DNA of 64,000 nt, taken from Sthenelais limicola. Its lineage: Eukaryota > Annelida > Polychaeta > Phyllodocida > Sigalionidae. Position numbers and translations under genes: made by a program. The stretch spans positions 115,122,218 to 115,186,217 of the forward strand of contig OW804098.1 in assembly GCA_942159475.1 (NCBI GenBank), written 5' to 3'. The notes under the pieces are model-generated. The model had not been told where the DNA came from and did no database searches. It saw nothing but the letters and a program-made list of their open reading frames with translations. Shown in pieces: positions 31,306-42,700 of the stretch; the stretch's first letter is position 1, and the number at the start of each line of letters is the position of its first letter.

Positions 31306-34300
31306 TTAGTTCTTTTTAGCCGCTTGAACCTTAGGCGTTTCGCCGTGGACGATTTTCTTCAGAGTAGATGAAGTTTTCGCCGGAGATTTCGCCGGAGATT
31401 TCGCCGATGATTTCGCCTCCGTCATCGCACTATTGCTGTTAGTGTAAATGTATGGACGATCCTGCAATAACAAATGAGATAGAAATATTAAAATATTGAA
31501 CAAAATGAGATATTTCTGTGAATGGATGTTTACTACCTTAACATTTGTGATGTGTTTCAGGAAAATGAGTCATAAGTCGAAAGATTTATATTTTATTCAA
31601 AAGTGTTTTATTCACAAGATCTCTTTGTAGGAATGTTCTCATATTCTGGGTATCTAATGTTCCGAGTCGTATGAATCATTTCTGATAACAGATTAAATAA
31701 TCTCATTTGAACAACAGGATTCCCAGTTGCCATAGAATAAATCTACTCATAGTTATCCCAGTGAGAATGCACTCTATGATGGATCAGGTGCAATAATACA
31801 TACCTGTGAAGGGCACGTATAAATCATCTCCTTTAGTTCGTTTAGATTGGTTGAGTGCGGCTTTTGTCCGACCGGAGTGAACTGCAAGACAAAGGGGAAT
31901 ATAAAACTTTTTAATGTTTTAGATGACTCGGTAGAAACAAAAGACTTAACTCCTGTCAGTTTCCCTATGTTCTTTTATCTGCTGAGATGATAGAGATTAT
32001 CCCTACGCGTTTCGACTTTAACTGGTGGACTTCTGCAGGGCAATATATTATGACTTTATTATCAAACTATATCAAGACCGCTCTGGACTGTATGTAAATA
32101 AAAAAAAGGCCAGATAATAAATCATATGTTCTCATAAGGCATTGGACGGTAGGACAGATTGAGGAGTGTTTTGAAACACAAGTAGTGGTTGATACGAAGT
32201 TATTAGTAATTTGGGTTAATATTGGTTTGAAGAATGTTAGGGTTTTACTTGATGAATATAAATCGCTTTATTTTTAAATGTGGCAACGTCTGAAACACAT
32301 CCATGGTGGATTTTTCAATTTTGATGTAACAGTAGATGTTCATGCCCTAAATGATTTTTTTTAAAAAAAATGATCATTTCTCTATAATGACATCGGGGTT
32401 ACTCACCATGGTGTTCCATAGAAGGAATGCGAGGCCTTGGTGAGCCTTTCTGTTAGGGTGGAAACAGTCGGGGGCAATGTAGCTGGGGTCATAAGCACCA
32501 GTCTTAGGCTGAAATAACAAGTGTTTTATATTAGTCATCTCCCTAGAAACTGGTAGACATACATGTATTTAAAAGATATACTGCCAGATTTTCAGAAAAT
32601 GTACAATTGGCAGCTGTAGACATTTAGTACATTCCGCTAAATTAGGCAGCAATTTGGCCAATTGTAGGTAAATTCGAGTATATTCGGCATTGCATTGATT
32701 CCATCAATATGTTAGACCAGGTTTAACTGTATTTTGAACTTTATCTTCGTCTAAAATTTGGGTTATTTGTGAAGATTGGGGAAGTTGACTTGTACATTTT
32801 CTGAAAATCTAACCCATATATACCGGTATACCACTACTACTACTACTACTCACATCTCTAGGGAAATCTTGATCCACCAGGTGGGGCTGCAGCACCACAG
32901 TGAAATCCTCCCGGGTATCGTAGCGCCCGCTGGTGGCGAGAGCGGCCAACTGTTCATAGTACTGGACCTGCACTGGGCGGATCTCAGGACTCGTGATATC
33001 GCTGCGTGCGCAGTTACACAGCCCCCTGAAAAACAAATGGGAATTAAATTACATTAAGAGGCGAAACTACAAGCCGTGATGTGTTTCAGGGAAATGAGTC
33101 ACTTTGAAAATATTCTTCAAAGTATCTTATTCACAAGATCTCTTTGTACGAATGTTCTCATTTTTTTGTTCTCTAATGCTCTAAGTCATATGAATCCATT
33201 CCCCAAATTTCAAGACCGTGTATTAAATATATCCATAGATTTCTAAGCTCATCCTATAGTGTATATTTAGCTACTTTACTAGTAATTGTCCACCCGATCT
33301 TGTTTACAGTTACAGAGCCCCTTGAAAAGCAAATTAAATTACTTTAAAGGTGAAACCACAGACCCTCAAGGACGTGAAGTTTTTTTTATAAAACCATCTT
33401 TGATGGAAATGAGATAGAATTGACGCCCAGGGCACACAATGAAATTAGATGGTTTCAGTTGGAGACAGATACGCCTATAGGTTACACATTTCAGCAACTT
33501 CGGACTCCGGGGAGTGTTTCATAAAAGTAAGATGAAATCTTACGATATTTATAAGATACGTCATACGATAAATTATAAGATTGTCATACGATGTATCTCA
33601 CGATATAAGATATTGTCTTAAATGTTACTACTCTTTTTCAAAGAAGAATTATATATGAGTCAGATTTTCAGAAAATGTACAATTGGTAGCTCTACACATT
33701 TGGGGAATTCTGCTAAATTAGGCTGAAAATGTTGAATACTGGGTATATCGGAGTATATTTGGTATCGCATTGATTTATAGTATCAGTTCTGTTATGTTAA
33801 ACTGTCATTTTGAAGCTCATTTCTGTCTTAAATGTGGGTTATTTGAGAGGATTGATGAAGGCGAATTGTTCATTTTCTGAAAATCTGACCCATATATATT
33901 TCTATAGGAGTGGATTCACCCCTACCCAACGGTTTTCTGATAGAGCACGACGCTATACCTATGGGTTGTTTTTTTTTACAAATGTTTTTATTCTTGTCAT
34001 GCTATCACTGCCTAGGTTTCACCTGCAGTTCTATTGTTCGCTTTGATATTATATCTCTGCCCGCAAATGGAAATTTGAAGGCCTGTCTTATCATGTCTGT
34101 GTTACATTGTCATTAATTAATTAACTATATTCCTTTAGGCTAAGTGGTATATTATTTAGATTATCTCTTTATATAAATACTAGCTTCTGCATTGTCATCT
34201 CGCAGAGTATGTTCTAAAGTATTGTATTATTTTTTTGTAACAACAGGCAATTCTGAGAATAGCATCAGTGATGTAATGTCCTTACTCCTGAATAAAAATA

Positions 34301-37300
34301 TTTTTCAAATCAAAGTAAAAAAAAAAATCTTTTTGTTCGTTTTTATGATATTGGTCAGATTTTCAGAAAATGTACAATTGGCAGCTGTACACATTGAGTA
34401 AATTATGCTAAATAAGGCTGCAATTTGGTCAATACTAGGTAAATTCGAGTATATTTGGCATTGCATTGATTCTAGCAATCTGTTTGGTTAGGTTGAACTG
34501 TATTTTGAACTTTATTTTTGTCTGAAATTTGGGTTATTTGAGAATATTGGCGAAGTTGAAATGTACATTTTCTGAAAATCTGACCCTTGTTTGTTTTTAT
34601 GATATTGACTTACCAATGAAGCACTGAACAGAACCATCCAGTCTTTATCTTTGGTACTGGCGTGACGTCAGCCATTGGCACCAGGTTGACAAGGACGCGG
34701 GGAACCTCGGCGTGCAATTTATCCAACGCGTTGCGAATGTGTTGACCGTACATTGTCGGCGAATATCGTACCTAAATCAAAAGAAAATGAACTTAAGAAT
34801 AATGGAATACAATGTTGTTCGAGGTACAGGAAAATATCGAACCGATATTAGAGCCATACTAGGAATCTACAGGGAAATCGCCAATCAGAAATATAGATGT
34901 GAGAAAAGAAGTAATATGATGATAATTTGTTTTAAACAGGGGAAGTGTGTCTTTAGACAGTTCCTGCTTAGGAAATCCTGTTTTCCTGCTTTTATTAGCT
35001 TTTTGTGTGAACAAACAATTCCCCCGAAATCAGGCATTGTCAAAACACTTTTTAGGTGGGGGGAGGTTTTTCTTGGTAGAGGGTGAGGGGGGGGGGGGGG
35101 GCGGGGAGGGGGTCTATCGGAAACAGACAAATCGTTTGCCTTTTCTAGGTAGTGATGGGAGGTAAATCGGAAACGATTCAAATGATGGTAAACATCAAGG
35201 ACATCTAAAAAGTATTTCTATATTTTAAGTTTGATATTTTTATGTTTGAACACAAGTTTGCAATCAATCGAAAACAAACATATTGGTCTGGCCTTAAGCC
35301 TTGGACACACACAGCCGATTTGTCCGCCGATTGCCCCCCGATTTGGGTCTTCCATTTCAAGTCCTAGTTTATGTTTTTGAAATAACATCAACCAAGATTG
35401 GAAATTAAATCCTAGGATTCATTAGAAGACCAAAATCGGGTGACATTCGGGAGCCAAATCGGCTGTGTGTGTCCACGGCTTTAGTTTAAGCAATAATAGA
35501 GGCTGATATGCTACTCACTCTGTCCTCACAATATTCACACATGTCGTTGCCACCGATGAGGAGGGTGACCATTTTCCAGTCGTTGTAATAATCAATGCGT
35601 ATGTCTTTCTTCATCAGAGCAATGAGGCGGTCTACTTGTGGTGGTACATCCCTGCAGATAGTAATATGGTATCTTTGTTAGCTATAATCTCACTCTCTCT
35701 CTATATATATATGGGTCAAGTTTTCAGAGAATGTATAATTGGCCTTCACCAATCTCCTCAAATTATCCAAATTTAAGACGAAGATAAAGTTCAAAATACA
35801 GTTCAACCTAACCAAACAGATTGCTAGAATCAATGCAATGCTGAATATACTCGAATTTACCTAGTATTGACCAAATTGCAGCCTAATTTATCAGAATTCA
35901 CTAAATGTGTACAGCTGTCAATTGTACATTTTCTGAAGATCTGACCCATATATGAGTCAAGTTGTCAGAGAATGTATAATCGGCCTTCAACAATCTCTTC
36001 AAATAATCCAAATTCAAGACGAAAATCAGGTTTAAAATACAGTTCAACATAACCAGACAAATGTATTGAATAAATACAATACAGGATATACTCAGATATA
36101 CTCAGTATTTATCATTTTTTACTCTAATTTAGCAGAATTTGAGGGATGTGCAGAACTGTAGATTGTGCACTTTCTGTGAATCTGACCCATAATATATGAC
36201 AATAGCATCTATTTCAAATTATGGATATGTATTCAGGTTGATATATATTCCACATACTTTTGCAATCTATTTTAAATCCTCGCCAATACGTAATATTAAA
36301 ATCAAACATATATTCCAATATTCGTCCTATTATCTTAAGGGTCAGATCGTAAGAAAATGTACAATTGGCAGCTGTACACATTTAGGAAATTCTGCTAAAT
36401 TTGACTGAAATATTGTCAATACTAGGTATATCTGAGTATATTTGGTATCGCATTGATTTAAAGTATCAGTTCTGTTATGTTAAACTGCATTTTTAAGCTC
36501 ATTCTTGTCTTAACTGTAGGTTATTTGAGAGGATTGGTGAAGGCGAATTGTACATTTGTTGGCTATTTCACCCTTAAACAATACAACAAAAATGAAAAAA
36601 AAATGTTGAAAAATAAAATTATTTAAAAACTTACTCTGCTTTGGCTCCGGGCACAGCCTGGTTGAGCCAAGCGTTACTGCTGCCTTCACCGCCGTAATCT
36701 ACAGAGTAGCCTTTGACGAACGGGTTGAACGTCTTCATCACATCTTAAATACAAATATGAACTTTTTGTTAAATTAGAGAATAAATAACACTTCTAGTGT
36801 CTAATTCGGACAGCCTGAGATAACCAACATGGCGTTGACAGGTCCTAACATCTCCCTTTTCCCTAATTTTATCTATGATATTAATGTATATAATTGATTA
36901 ATTGTATTTGTATATGAAACAGTGAGAAATAAAAATGTTCTAATCTAATCTAAAAATATTCAAATGTAATGTTTCAGGAAAATGAGTCACAAGTCGAAAA
37001 AAAAAATGGACTTTGAGATATCAACATATTTGAAAAGATGAGATCAAGCCGATTCCAATGATAGTAAACGGTAGTAAACTAATAAGTATTTCTATATTTT
37101 TAAGTTTGATATTCTTAGTTTTGAAAAAAAATGTTTGCAATATTTCTGAGTGGACATTTAAAGTAGCGCAGGAAAATAAGTCATAAGTCGCCAAAAATTG
37201 ATTCTGAGATATCATCATATTTGAAAAGATGAGATCAAGCAAATTCCAATGATATATGTCTGTAGTTTTTTTTAAAGGTTTACATTATTTCTAGTTCGGC

Positions 37301-40300
37301 AATTGCCAGTAAAGTAACTAAATATACTCCATACAAAGACCTTCAAAATACAATGTCCTGATATTTGGTACATAGATTCATATGACTAAAGGTACCAAAC
37401 CCCCACCCCACCCTACCCCACCCCCACCCCCAACCAGAACATTTGAGGAAAGAGATCTTGTGAATAAAACACTTTGAAAAATATTAATTTTGCCGCTTGT
37501 GATTGAAACATTGTCCTGAAAGACACCGCAAATATTTATGAAACGCATAAAATAGTTAATCTAGTCACATTACAATTGGCCAGAGTGTAATCTACTTTGT
37601 ATCGGTATTGGCGATTCGAAATTGGCCGGAAATTTGATGGGACAAAATAAGCGGATTGATGTTTTCAGCCTTAATCAAAACTGCTGGTCTATTTTCAATT
37701 TTAATTAAAATGCTCCTTGTGTTTCCTAATCAACCGATCCGAATCTCATTAGGCAACCTGCCTATCCAAATAATATCCAAGCAAAACTCGAAATAGAGAT
37801 TGGAATCGGGGGTTATTTGTGTTCGAAGAAAATGAGTCACAAGTCGAAAAGAAATGATTTTCAGATAGTATCATATTTGAGAAGATGAGATCAAGGCGAT
37901 TCCAATGATAGTAAACATTATGACATATAATAAGTATTTCTATATTTTAAGTTTGATATTTTTTATTTTTTAAAAAATATTTTTGGGAGCATAATTATTA
38001 GTAAAGTAGTTACATATACCCTATAAGGTGACCTTAGAAATGCAAGCCTATATCTAATACACAGTCCTGGAATTTGGTAAATGCATTTATACGACTTCAG
38101 AGGGTACATACTTCAAGAATAAGAATAATCCCACAAAGAAATCTTGTGAATAAAACACTTTGAAAAATATAAATTTTGCGACTTGTGACTCATTTCCCTG
38201 TGAACACTAACCATTTCATAGTTGACAAAGCAGTCTAGATACAAACCCTCAGATTAGATAAGAATGGTATATCAGTGATTGGACCCCTACTTCGCTTATC
38301 GGTTTCCTGACCTAGGACTAATTTGCTGAATTTATAATGGCACTTTGTGGTTGGAGGCGAGACACTCTAGGTCCAAACCTTCACATCAGATCAGAATGGT
38401 ATGTTAGCCTACCTCACTTATCAGTTTCTTGTCCTAGAACTCAACCTTTTAATGGGAATATAATGACATTTTGCAGTCTTAAATGAGTTATAATGACTCT
38501 TTGCGGCTTGAGAGGCCGAGAGGCTTTACCTTCATTTGAAGGGACTCTCTGAAGTGTGGGCCTAGACTGGAGAGGCTTTTAAATCCCTCCGTTTGAAGGA
38601 ACTCTCTCACCTTTGGGCCTAGACTGCAAAGTTATACTTACTTGCCAAGGTATGGACACCGCCTTCCAATGACTTGTCACCCCCAATGCTCCACGATTCA
38701 CCGCGTTTCTCTCTCAACACAGTTACAGCTGTCATTGCATCGACGCCATTCCCCGCCTGCAAGATAAATATTACAACACATTTTAGTTTGGCGGAAAATC
38801 CGATTCGCGTCAGAGTAACTTTGGATGATCTAATGGGTCATTTTTTTAGAAAATGTTCAATTCAACTTCGCCAATCTTCTCAAATAACCCGAATTTCAGA
38901 CAAAAATAAAGTTCAAAATACAGTTCAATCTAACCGATTGCTAGAATCAATGCAATGCCGAATATACCCGAATTTACCTATAGTATTGGCCAAATTGCCA
39001 AAATCCGATTCGCGTCAGAGCAACTTTGAATGATCTAATGGGTCAGATTTTCAGAATATGTACGATTCACCTTTACTAATCCTCTCAAATAACCCAGATT
39101 TCAGTTCAATCTAACCAAACATATTGCTAGAATCAATGCAATGCCGAATATACTCGAATTTACCAAGTATTGACCAAATTGCAGCCTGATTTTGCAGAAT
39201 TTACTAAAGGTGTAGAGCTGCCAATTGTACATTTTCTGAAAATCTGGCCCTAATGGCATTGGAAACCTTGAGTAATAATACTTTTTAAATCATGAGCTTA
39301 CCGTAATTGAATCACCAAGAGATGCAATAACGTCAATGTCTTGAGGTCTCAGTTTGTGCACTGTAAATAAAGAGAAAAAATGTACAGTTCGCCTTCACCA
39401 ATCCTCTCAAATAACCCATATTCATGACGGAAATTAGCTTTAAAATGCAGTTTAACATAACAGAACTGATACTTTAAAACAATGTGATACCAAATATACT
39501 CAGATATACCCACAATTTATCATTCTTTTAGCAGAAATAACTAAATATGTAGAGCTTCCAATTGTGCAATTTCTGACGATCTGACCCTTTACCACCAAAT
39601 ACAATTCAAAAACAAAATTGCTGGACCTACAGTTTGGGTGTCATTAGAAAATAGACAAAATTAATGAATAAAAGAAAAAAGAATAAAGAAAGTGTTAAAT
39701 TATAATCGTATATATATAAAGTAATTAATACTCCCATTAAATATGTATCTTTATGATGATCACCTCTAGATTAAAACCATATAATAATTATTATATTATT
39801 ATTAGGTATTTATTTTTTATTTTTTAATAAATGTTATTGATCGAAGTTCCACAAGCTGTGATAGTTCTCATTCGTCAATTCAAATCAAAATAATATTTTA
39901 TTATTATTATTAAAAAATAAAAAATAAATTTATATGTTTTACCTGATGTTGGTACGGTTCCATCCCTAGCGGGAATATCACAAGAGAACTGGAGCTGGAG
40001 GTTGAGGTACTGAGACTGTTGTGCAACCCCCTTCTCCCACTCCGCCCGCCACTTGGGCTCAGATTCTATCTTTCTGGCCAGATTGAACATGAAGTTTCTG
40101 AACTTGTCAGGCCCTGCCCCTGGTTCTGAAAGAAAGGCAGACATATGTCAAACAAAAGATAAGAGAATTCTTTAAACAAACATAAGATAAGGTAATTCTT
40201 TATTCGTCAAAGATGGTACAGACAAAAAGGTTGTAGTCGTCTCAAAAAGTGGTCGTCCAGACCATACCTTTCTTGCGTTTCTTCTCTTTGTTACATAATA

Positions 40301-41479
40301 TTTAAATTCTACCTAAACTACGTACTGGAACTGTATGCGTATGTAAATCACACAATACGCATCTGAGATGATGATTCAAAAGGCATCTGAGTTACATTTG
40401 TATATTACAGTTTAGAATAGGGTTCTGTCTTTCGACATTAAATTAAACTAAAAGTAAGTAAAAACTACAAAATGTTAGTCTCAATGTCATTATCAATTCA
40501 TCATAAGGAAATGTCAGTGTCGGAATTCTGAAGCTTTTTTTTCATGTTGAATCTTTGAAACTGATATCAACTTGGGGATGTGGGGTGGCCGAGTGGTCAA
40601 ACGCATTGGGTCGGGCCAGTGGCATTAGTAACATGTTGTGGGTTTGAACTACGATTTCATAATATTTAAATTCTACCTAAACTACGTACTGGAACTGTCT
40701 GTGTATGTAAATCACACAATACGCAACTGCGATGATGATTCAAAGGAGATCTGAGTTAGATTTGTAGTACAGATTAGAATGGGTTCTGTTAGGATTAACA
40801 ATGTAAATTAGATTAAACTAAAGTGAATGAAAACTACAATTAGTCTCAATCTGAATATCAATTTGCCACAAGGAAATAGTTGTGTTGGAATTTGAAAGTT
40901 TTCTTTTGTGTTGAAGCTTGGAAAGTAATATTAACATGCATGGGGATGTAGTATATGGGACAGATTTTCAGAAAATATACAATTGGCAGCTGTACACATT
41001 TGGTAAATTCTGCTAAATTAGGATGTAATGTGGTTAATACTAGATAAATTCGAGTTTATTCGGCATTGCATTGATTCTAGCAATCAGTTTGGTTAGGTTG
41101 AACTGTATTTTGAACTTATATTTTCGTCTGAAATTTGGTTTATTTAAGAGGATTGGTGAAGTTGAATTGTACATTTTCTGAAAATCTGACCCATCAACAG
41201 TAGCATGAGTGGCATGTTGTGGGTTCGACTCGATTTCACCTCCTCCCAGGTACTAGAGGAAGACCACCATTCTGGTAAAAAAAAGATGTAAAAAAACAAC
41301 AAACCATTCTTAATTAGTCAGTTTTGTCATTACAAACCATTAACGAGTCCCATGAGAGCGCGTCCATTAAAAGTTTTCAGCGCAATAATTTCTGTCGCAA
41401 ATTAAATAATGAAGGCTTTACCTGCAGAGGCGACAGAGGCGACAATTGCACCCAGTATAATCGTGACGAGGAGAGCCAT
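31306..41479 (-). CDS. Phospholipase B1-like SGNH lipase, complete 11-exon gene, 440 aa
   Basis: Exons, 5' to 3': 41479-41422, 40125-39943, 39360-39302, 38756-38642, 36743-36635, 35651-35519, 34771-34614, 33025-32854, 32508-32407, 31881-31804, 31461-31306. All junctions are GT-AG and the 1,323-nt frame is continuous. The N terminus MALLVTIILGAIVASVASA is a signal peptide, so the enzyme should be secreted or luminal. The blocks match the PLB1 family: ASLGDSIT with AGNG (nucleophile Ser98), GESWSIGG, QAVPGAKAED (Gly171), LLIGGNDMC (Asn210), RYSP and PDCFHPN (Asp343, His346). The family hydrolyses ester bonds of phospholipids. The last exon adds a Lys/Ala/Ser/Pro tail with SAKSPAKSPAKTS, absent from the plus-strand copy. 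Human PLB1 has four repeats of this domain; this gene has one. Function in this animal is inferred. Confidence 0.93.
31546..31680. repeat. MITE A left half
   Basis: It begins TTGTGATGTGTTTCAGGAAA and fades after about 135 bp. It lies in intron 10 of the minus-strand lipase. Confidence 0.75.
32580..32817 (+). repeat. MITE B copy
   Basis: The left TIR lacks the first bases (GCCAGATTTTCAGAAAATG); the right TIR is intact. A short (ACT)n run and the exon 8 donor follow within 36 bp. Confidence 0.82.
33075..33297. repeat. MITE A left half flanked by a duplicated lipase exon 8 acceptor region
   Basis: It begins GTGATGTGTTTCAGGGAAAT. About 33009-33074 (the 5' edge of exon 8 plus intron) recurs in diverged form at about 33306-33372 on the other side: CAGTTACACAGCCCCCTGAA against CAGTTACAGAGCCCCTTGAA. 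Confidence 0.75.
33650..33893 (+). repeat. MITE B copy
   Basis: Both TIRs are present and flanked by ATATAT. Confidence 0.85.
34350..34588 (+). repeat. MITE B copy next to lipase exon 7
   Basis: Both TIRs are present. It ends 25 bp from the exon 7 donor. TTTTTATGATATTG occurs on both sides. Confidence 0.85.
35060..35112. repeat. G-rich run in lipase intron 6
   Basis: GGGGGAGG, then GAGGGTGA, then a run of about 16 G, then CGGGGAGGGGG. It has quadruplex potential. Confidence 0.8.
35296..35483. repeat. MITE F: 188-bp element with 24-28-bp TIRs
   Basis: The left end is AAGCCTTGGACACACACAGC followed by CGATTT. The right end is its inverted relative (AAATCGGCTGTGTGTGTCCA then CGGCTTT). It lies in intron 6 of the minus-strand lipase, about 36 bp from exon 6. 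Confidence 0.82.
35710..35949 (-). repeat. MITE B copy
   Basis: Both TIRs are present (left GGGTCAAGTTTTCAGAGAAT). Head to tail with the next copy. Confidence 0.85.
35952..36190 (-). repeat. MITE B copy, tandem with the previous
   Basis: It starts 2-3 bp after the previous copy and is more diverged, so the two are separate insertions rather than a fresh duplication. Confidence 0.82.
36338..36577 (+). repeat. MITE B copy, diverged ends
   Basis: The left TIR is GGGTCAGATCGTAAGAAAAT. The right end reads GTACATTTGTTGGCTATTTC. Confidence 0.75.
36780..36955 (+). mobile_element. Possible 3' tail of a non-LTR element
   Basis: It ends GAGAAATAAAAATGTTC followed by (TAATC)n-like repeats at 36939-36952. 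No coding part is recognised. Confidence 0.3.
36964..37530. repeat. Composite MITE A
   Basis: An A copy whose left end is repeated: GTTTCAGGAAAATGAGTCAC at 36972 and CAGGAAAATAAGTCATAAGT at about 37167, each followed by the GAAAAGATGAGATCAAGC region. A C-rich run (CCCCACCC repeats) lies at about 37399-37433. Confidence 0.7.
37818..38206. repeat. MITE A copy
   Basis: It spans from GAAGAAAATGAGTCACAAGT to the inverted right TIR ending near 38206. The outermost bases are decayed. Confidence 0.75.
38231..38626. repeat. MITE D, composite of about two copies
   Basis: It begins CAGTCTAGATACAAACCCTC; a second start (CACTCTAGGTCCAAACCTTC) is at about 38368. It ends CTTTGGGCCTAGACTG, 15 bp before the exon 4 donor of the lipase gene. 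Confidence 0.75.
38797..39252 (-). repeat. Two MITE B copies in a 204-bp tandem duplication
   Basis: The B sequences are 38834-39000 (truncated) and 39040-39252. The stretch ATCCGATTCGCGTCAGAG through AATGGGTCA occurs at about 38797-38843 and again at 39002-39047. Confidence 0.78.
39380..39588 (-). repeat. MITE B copy, left TIR truncated
   Basis: It begins AATGTACAGTTCGCC, 20 bp upstream (gene sense) of the lipase exon 3 acceptor. The right TIR is intact. Confidence 0.75.
40290..40950. repeat. Diverged tandem duplication, about 355-bp unit
   Basis: AATATTTAAATTCTACCTAA through GGGGATG occurs at about 40299-40580 and again at about 40658-40950. A SINE-like segment follows each unit. Confidence 0.75.
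40583..40668 (+). mobile_element. tRNA-derived SINE fragment
   Basis: GGTGGCCGAGTGGTCAAACG resembles a tRNA A box and GTGGGTTTGAACTACGA a B box, at roughly tRNA spacing. It is not a complete tRNA gene. Confidence 0.5.
40955..41192 (+). repeat. MITE B copy inserted in the second SINE-like unit
   Basis: Both TIRs are present (left GGGACAGATTTTCAGAAAAT). Confidence 0.85.
41200..41300 (+). mobile_element. SINE 3' part
   Basis: AGTGGCATGTTGTGGGTTCG carries the B-box-like motif, followed by a body absent from the first unit and an A-rich tail with AAAAAAGATGT repeats. Confidence 0.45.
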
Positions 41480-41594
41480 TTCCAGCAGTTGTTTTCTTCT
41501 ATTCTTCTTCTTCTTGTTTCAGTAGTTCTTCCTTTCTTTGTCCCGTCTTCCTCTCGTCCCCTGACTATACCTCGCTGGTGGTGGTGTGACCGTG

Positions 41595-41665
41595 ATTGTG
41601 GCCCTATACCAAGGGAGATGGGTTTATATGGTAGACGCTGTCATGACGTTCTGACGTCATTGTGA
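41595..41665 (-). promoter_or_regulatory. Core promoter of the complete lipase gene
   Basis: On the minus strand a perfect palindromic CRE (TGACGTCA, 41652-41659) precedes a TATA box (CATATAAACC, 41621-41630). The expected start is near 41595, giving a 5' UTR of about 115 nt. This suggests cAMP/CREB-type control, untested. Confidence 0.6.
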
Positions 41666-41885
41666 CAGTTAAGAATGTCAAGGAGATTTTGAGGAGAAAG
41701 TGAAATGTCTCACGCCATGGTGCTGGTACCTGGATCTTGATAAATTATGTCTCTGTGATAAGGGCTCCTCACCTTATACATTGGCGATAATAGCAGACGA
41801 TTGTAATCATAATACTACGTCGCTTGAAAAGATAACGGAGTTCTCTGTACGTACTTGGTACGTGTCGTCGGGGTGGTTTCAAAAG

Positions 41886-42407
41886 TGTGATGTGTTATAG
41901 AAAAATGAGTCACAAGTCACAAAATTATATTTTTCAAAGTGTTTGATTCACAAGATCTTTTTGTTGAAATGTTTTCATTTTTGGGCTGCCTAATGCTACT
42001 TGTAGCATGAATACATTTACAAAATTTCAAGACAGTTTATTAAATATATCCATGCATATCTAAAGGTTATCATTCAGCTACTTTACTAGTCAAGGTCTAC
42101 TCAGAAATATTGCAAATGTGTTTTTTTTTCTTCACAAATATAAATATCAAACTTATAATATAGAAATACGTATTAGATGTCCAACTTACTAATAAAGTAA
42201 CTAAATATTACTCCATAGGATGACCTTCAAAACGCAGGAATATATTTAAAACACTGTGTTAAAATTTTGTACATCAATTTATACATAATCTAAAGCGCTT
42301 AATTCCCCATAAATTAGAACATTTCAACAAAAAGATCTTATAAATGAATCCCTTTAAAAAAATGACACTTTTGCGACTTGTGACTCATTTTCCTGAAGCA
42401 CATCACA
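41886..42407. repeat. Composite MITE A copy
   Basis: The left TIR (GTGATGTGTTATAGAAAAAT) and right TIR (TTTTCCTGAAGCACATCACA) enclose about 520 bp. The middle holds parts of two copies in opposite orientation. Confidence 0.72.
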
Positions 42408-42435
42408 CATCTCAGTAGGGACAGAGCTATCCATA

Positions 42436-42640
42436 GAAGGGACAGATCTTCAGAAAATGTACAATTCACCCTCACCAATCCTCTCAAATAACCAAAAAAT
42501 GCATCTTAACATATCAGAACTGATACTTTGAATCAACACGACACCAAATATACTCAGATATACCTGGTATTCATCATTTGTCAGCCTAATTGAGCACAAT
42601 CTTCTAAATTTGTAGAGCTGCTAATTGTACATTTTCCAAA
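42436..42640 (-). repeat. MITE B copy flanked by about 40-bp direct repeats
   Basis: ACATCACACATCTCAGTAGG through CTATAGAA-type sequence lies on both sides (about 42399-42439 and 42643-42682). The right TIR is cut at GTACATTTTCC. Confidence 0.8.
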
Positions 42641-42700
42641 AACACATCACACATCTCAGTAGGGACAGAGCTACCTATAGAACGCCCGATATTATCAACA

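Noticed and set aside
40583..40668. Functional tRNA gene
   Set aside because: No acceptor stem or full cloverleaf; only A- and B-box-like words, as in a SINE.
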